Source: Coriolopsis trogii
Lineage: Eukaryota; Basidiomycota; Agaricomycetes; Polyporales; Polyporaceae
Direction: 5' to 3'
DNA: 64,000 bases
Assembly: GCA_020543525.1 (NCBI GenBank)
Contig: JAHYIO010000001.1
Coordinates: 1,736,001 to 1,800,000, forward strand
In this document: piece after piece, positions 59,961-64,000 of the stretch
Position numbering within the stretch: position 1 is the first letter of the stretch
How the letters are laid out: each line of letters starts with the position of its first letter
Translations under genes and position numbers: made by a program
Notes under the pieces: generated by a model
Database searches by the model: none
Told to the model about the DNA's origin: nothing
What the model saw: only the letters and a program-made list of their open reading frames with translations

Positions 59961-61823
59961 TCATGACGCATAAGCCACGGCATGTGGCAGCCTAAAGCTG
60001 ACACAGTACATCTCCTTCTGCGGTGCTACAGAGCGCACCCAGTGGTAAACCGTGTCTGCACCCACCGGATGCCCGATCTTCTCTTCTACCCGCTATAATA
60101 ACAGCCGGGGTCAGTGCCACAAGCAAATGGCATATGATAATCCCTCGTTTACCTGCCGTATATCCACCTCCGCTTTTTCCGGTTCAAGTTCTCGGGTAAA
60201 GCAATGGGTATGAATCAGAGGCATCGACGCCTCGTCGTAAACGCCGCTATAATCCCGCCCGCCGGCGTTTGTAGGCGCGAGCGCGCCCCGAAAGGCGTCC
60301 AGGAACAGAATGGCGGTATCCGGCAGGTTCATTACGAAATGGTCGATACGATTCCGCCGAGGGCCGAGGGGAGGTGCCGGACGTTCGCCTGCACGGATTG
60401 CTTTCAGCTCCGTCCGCCGTAGTTTCGGCTGTGGGACGGGTGCCAGGGGGTCGTCCCAAGCCCGATTGAACGCATTGCGAATAAACTCCCGACCATCTTC
60501 ACAGAACGGTCGCACGAGCGATTCCACCTGGCAAGAAGTTAATGATAAGCGTAAGTAGGACCTAGCAACAGCTAGTCACACCTTGTTATCAGCGATGTTC
60601 GTAGTCAGGTACTTATGACTGCACGGATTGAGATCGTTCGCCAAAACACCGCACCCTTTCTTCGCAGCGGGAATGGCAAAAGGCCCGACTCCAGCAAAGA
60701 CATCGGCGACCACATCCTCGGGCCGGAACTTTTCTATCAGTCGTTCGTGTTCGTGGTGAAGCCGCGAATTCCAGTATACTTCTCTGAAATCGAAGGTGAA
60801 GCGACAATCGTTCTCGGACTGTAGCGAGAAGTGAGGAAACGTGGTGTGATCCGCGATTGTGCCACTCACTTGTGTGACGACAAAATCTGGTTCACCCGCC
60901 AGAAGCTCCATTTTGAAGACGCGGAACTGATTGTCAATGTTGTCGAGTTTATTCACAACCGTTCTGACGGAAGGGTTTTTCTACCAGTATGTCAGTCTGC
61001 AGAAGGGCCTCCGGGACAACCCACACGTACATCCAGAACGACCTGACCGATTATATGTTTGTACGGCAGGTATTCGGGTCTGAGGTTCATGTGGGCTGTC
61101 TGTTGTTACAGCCGGCAGTCATGTAGTGTGAGAACTGGAACGTACCGATATGTCCAACAACTGCGAAACCGGATGGCGCGCCCTCTTCGAGTTGTTCAGG
61201 AAGAATGGCATGGATAATCTCGTCTACGGGCATGTATGAAGTCGCGTTTCGAGCCGCGGTTTCGAGCCACGTACCCGTGCTCCAATAGTCATAGTCGAAG
61301 ACAAGCTCATGTGGGACCAACTCAGCGGACTGCGACTGAAGGAAGTTCAACGCTTCCGGGGTCAATTCAGCTAGCTTGCGGCATTGTTCAGTAGGAGGCC
61401 ATGGAAGGATGAAGAAGAGATGTACGCACCTTGATCGGAGTACTTCAACAACACCAACCTCTCCTGATTGGGACCGCGTACCACGCTTTTGACTTTGGGT
61501 ACATCAATGAGTGATCTAGGGAGGCCCCGACATCCGTCCATCCTTTGAATACGGCGTATGGAAATACATAGCATGACATACCGTTTGAGAGCGGGAGCCT
61601 TGAGCAATACACCAGTCTTCGCAGGGTCGACCTTAGCAGCGAGAACAGGGAGAGCCTTGAGGAAGGCGCTCTTGTCAAGGAGGCCATCTTTGACACCGAA
61701 TCCGCCGCCCTTTGGCAACACAAGGTGTCTACTGATGCCTTCAGACATGATGGCGCTGTCGAGACGGTTCGCGGCGGTCGCAATCAATCGTCGGGGTTGC
61801 GAGATAGCGAACCGGGCGATCAT
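59961..61823 (-). CDS. TRM5: tRNA (guanine-37-N1)-methyltransferase TRM5
   Basis: Eight exons (61823-61582, 61515-61430, 61370-61146, 61095-61031, 60980-60870, 60818-60582, 60527-60153, 60092-59961) give 490 residues. Trm5 methylates G37 next to the anticodon and prevents frameshifting. Landmarks in order: GFAVVGHIAHMNLR and PYKHIIGQVVLD, then NPSVRTVVNKLDNID, FREVYWNSRLHHEHERL, the SAM site VADVFAGVGPFAIPAAKKG with LANDLNP, MNLPDTAILFLDAFRG, and the C-terminal WVRSVAPQKEMYCVSFRLP. The first ATG (61823) opens MIARFAISQPRRLIATAANR, a mitochondrial presequence; an in-frame ATG at 61748 (MSEGISRHLVLP) would give a cytosolic or nuclear form. An intron at 60819-60869 has no in-frame stop and reads through, so it could be retained. 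Confidence 0.92.
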
Positions 61824-62469
61824 ACACCAACCGTACAATAGAAGAACAGAGTTCAGGACGGACAGATGGATGATGAGAGCGGTACTGGAAAGATGTCGAT
61901 AAATCGTCGATGGTGTCGGATGCAAGAGAGGCACAGGGAGGCGCCGAAGATGTTGAGATGTGAAGGAGGTCTGTAACTTGCCATTTTGGGCGACGTGATC
62001 AACCCACTCGAGCGCTAAGAATAATCATGCTCGTTGACTCCGATCCTCGTCTTCGCTACGCACGAACTGCGAATCGGACTTGCGGCCACAATTACTCTGC
62101 CCATGCCCGTGCGGCTGCCCTCATCCACCACTTCCAGCCACCAGGCATTCCCAGTCGATGGTCATCGCCTTCTCTCGTGTGCAGATCTCGTGATGAAAGT
62201 CTAATGATAGCAGAGCCACCGAAGTTACCGGAGGAGGCGAAAATGATGTCATCCTATTCGTGCACATAGACCGACGTCATGCACAAATGAGACTGCTCGT
62301 GCCTACGCCTGCGTCATGTCTCCAACGAACGATGGATGCGAGCCGTGCTCATGACCAAGACATCCATATAAGAGCTCACGTCAAGTTGAGGCCCGCCAAC
62401 TGACCCGCACCACTACGCCAAGCACACATTTTCTACCATCCACACAAACAACTATACCTTATTCTCATC
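61824..62469. other. Divergent promoter region between TRM5 and the small stress-type gene
   Basis: No gene is supported. A TATA element serves the plus-strand gene at the right end. Confidence 0.5.
62367..62372 (+). promoter_or_regulatory. TATA-like element of the small stress-type gene
   Basis: TATAAG lies 103 bases before the ATG at 62470, with a C/A-rich leader between. Confidence 0.45.
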
Positions 62470-62998
62470 ATGTCTGGCATTGAGTCTACCTCGCGCACTT
62501 CCTCTCATCAGAGCAGCGCTACTACTGGCGACAATGCCTACCCAGAGCAGAAGCACGCTGGTGCTGTTGGCTATGGACCGGAGTATGGCAAGGGCGCGGT
62601 AGGTTGCAGTGGTCTTTCTCACATCGTCTACAAACTGACTGTGCCAACTCACAGAGCACCGGTGACAAGATTGATGGAGTGAAGGAGGAATTGAAGGGCA
62701 AGATTCTCCGGAAGCCCGACCTTGTTGAGCACGGTAAAGAGCTCCGTACCGGCCAATTGAAGAAGCAACAGATCGAAGACGATGTACGTGTCACTTTCGC
62801 TTATGCTCCGCCTCTACACATACTCACTGATACCCTTACTAGGCCAATCCCTTCGCAAAGCCGGGCGAAGATGAAGGCAAGCCAGGGACAGTGGACAAGC
62901 AGGAGGAGGTACAAGCGGCAACGACCGCGCCAGAAGGAACCGCGAAGGCACATCGCCAAGCTACTGGTCAGAACGCGGACAAGATCGCTCACCCCTGA
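62470..62998 (+). CDS. Small hydrophilic protein, possibly CsbD/stress-type
   Basis: Three exons (62470-62598, 62655-62783, 62843-62998) give 137 residues; all introns are phase 0. The protein is very hydrophilic, without hydrophobic segments: a Ser/Thr/Gly-rich start (MSGIESTSRTSSHQSS), a central amphipathic helix pair (GDKIDGVKEELKGKILRKP, then LVEHGKELRTGQLKKQQ), and a Glu/Lys/Ala-rich tail. The central block recalls CsbD-like stress proteins (KxxGxxxExxGK) and similar small fungal proteins of unknown function; the match is weak. A TATA-like element and a short leader suggest regulated, possibly strong expression. Confidence 0.65.
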
Positions 62999-63685
62999 GT
63001 GCGTTGCTGGATATAGAGCTGTGAAGAGTTAGCTGTACACTACCGACTGTAACATATGCCGCATGCTGTAATTAGGATTCTATGTACCGCGTCGTCAACC
63101 GCATGGATGGGCGTCGAAATCGAGTGTTGACCTCGGCATTTGTCGTCAAACGCCGGAGGTATGCCCCAAAGCGTACGAAACGTATCTTGGTGTCATCCAC
63201 CACTGCTCTCATGCTCTATTGGCGTAACCTACTGCACGGCCTCTACTATCTCACCAAAAGTCAAGTCACAGCAGTCCAAATCACAGCGGACATCATAATC
63301 AACCCTTTCCGCGTACCCCTCGCAAGTTCTCAGCTTGTCCGTTCCTCGCCTGCGATCTGGCTTCCCTAGCTCACGAACTTGAGGTAAAGATAGTCGTACG
63401 TACAGTACCACAACAATCACAGACTGCGTAACAACATCGCCTCCGCAGAATCAGCTCTCCGAGCCACGCTGATCAGTCAAACTCACCAGGAACCTCCTCC
63501 TGACCTAACAGATCGTAATCGCGTGACAGTAAGCTAAGGCAGCTACACAACAAACCACACCGTCCTCATCGGCTCGTCGACTTGGCAGGCATCCTCCTCA
63601 CCCAAATCTATCCTGCCATCACTCGGATCCAGCAACATACGCTCCCATCCGCATCCCGAGAATCCCCACCCAAAAGATCTAATTG
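62999..63685. other. Intergenic region, about 0.7 kb
   Basis: No gene is supported. It contains the promoter of the TatD-like gene, with no clear TATA box. Confidence 0.45.
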
Positions 63686-64000
63686 ATGCCTCAGCCTGCA
63701 GCAGTGGGATCGCAGCTTGAGGCGCAAGCGAAAATACAAATGCCATCGGCGGACTCGGACGACATGCAAGCCGCGCTCAACGCCGTGCCTCGCGAGGTGC
63801 TCGCGCACGTCGTCGACGTGCACTGCCATCCCACCGACTCGGACATGGCCATGACCATCCAGACTGCAGCGGATCTTCCCATCCGCGTGTGCGCGATGGC
63901 GACGCGGCGGAGCGACCAGAGGCTGGTGGCAGACCTAGCACGCGCGCAGCCGGACAAAGTCATTCCATGTTTTGGTTGGTATACATCTCTTGCCTCCGAA
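63686..64000 (+). CDS. TatD-family metal-dependent hydrolase, 5' part only
   Basis: The first exon (63686-63978) encodes 97 residues plus two bases of a split codon, followed by a GTATAC donor; the window ends in that intron. After a polar N-terminus, VVDVHCHPTDSDMAM carries the metal-binding HxH of the TatD/Scn1 family (here HCH), then PIRVCAMATRRSDQRLVADL and KVIPCFG, with W completed after the intron. TatD proteins are TIM-barrel, divalent-metal-dependent phosphoesterases (3'-5' DNase in the best-studied members); fungal relatives include Cut9-interacting Scn1. The partial sequence cannot separate these. Confidence 0.75.
   Translation, partial: MPQPAAVGSQLEAQAKIQMPSADSDDMQAALNAVPREVLAHVVDVHCHPTDSDMAMTIQTAADLPIRVCAMATRRSDQRLVADLARAQPDKVIPCFGWYTSLASE

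Overview
The window looks like nuclear DNA of an agaricomycete (mushroom-forming basidiomycete). Nearly every gene is cut by short introns of about 45-90 nt with GTRNGY donors, CTRAY-like branch sites and YAG acceptors. The families present fit that clade: DUF6534 seven-helix proteins, a lineage-typical 2OG-Fe(II) oxygenase family and a CON-6-like protein. All gene models were spliced by hand, and every junction listed keeps the reading frame. Gene names rest on recognised motifs, not on database searches.

Layout. 0.4-5.8 kb: a putative mitochondrial protein, a PEHE-domain protein and the H/ACA snoRNP assembly factor NAF1. 7.7-15.6 kb: three tandem 2OG-oxygenase paralogues, of which only the first keeps the catalytic residues. 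16-23.3 kb: a membrane-anchored coiled-coil protein, a 22-exon DUF6534 membrane protein and a CON-6-like peptide. 24.5-35.5 kb: an ARMT1/DUF89 phosphatase, the SSU processome WD40 protein UTP13, a forkhead factor and a NIPSNAP protein. 35.7-40.6 kb: a glycosyltransferase-like protein divergent from NIPSNAP, then a MOCS1-type molybdenum cofactor gene. 43-49.7 kb: a GNAT acetyltransferase, an amidase-signature enzyme and a TXNDC17-like thioredoxin fold. 53.5-64 kb: a secreted Thr/Ser-rich repeat protein, a calcium-binding mitochondrial aspartate/glutamate carrier, TRM5, a small stress-type protein and the start of a TatD-family hydrolase. Gene-poor stretches lie at 5.8-7.6, 40.6-43.1, 44.4-46.5 and 49.7-53.5 kb.

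Functional themes. NAF1, UTP13 and TRM5 serve ribosome and tRNA maturation. NIPSNAP, the carrier, the first gene and probably one TRM5 form act in mitochondria. The most unusual signals are two consecutive 5-nt microexons that encode the carrier signature, a weak-donor intron in MOCS1 that can switch between a Gly-Gly-ending MoaA protein and a MoaA-MoaC fusion, the oxygenase trio with two apparently dead paralogues sharing a catalytic microexon, and a Thr-rich protein grown by duplication of phase-0 exons. I saw no rRNA, convincing tRNA, CRISPR array or intact transposon.
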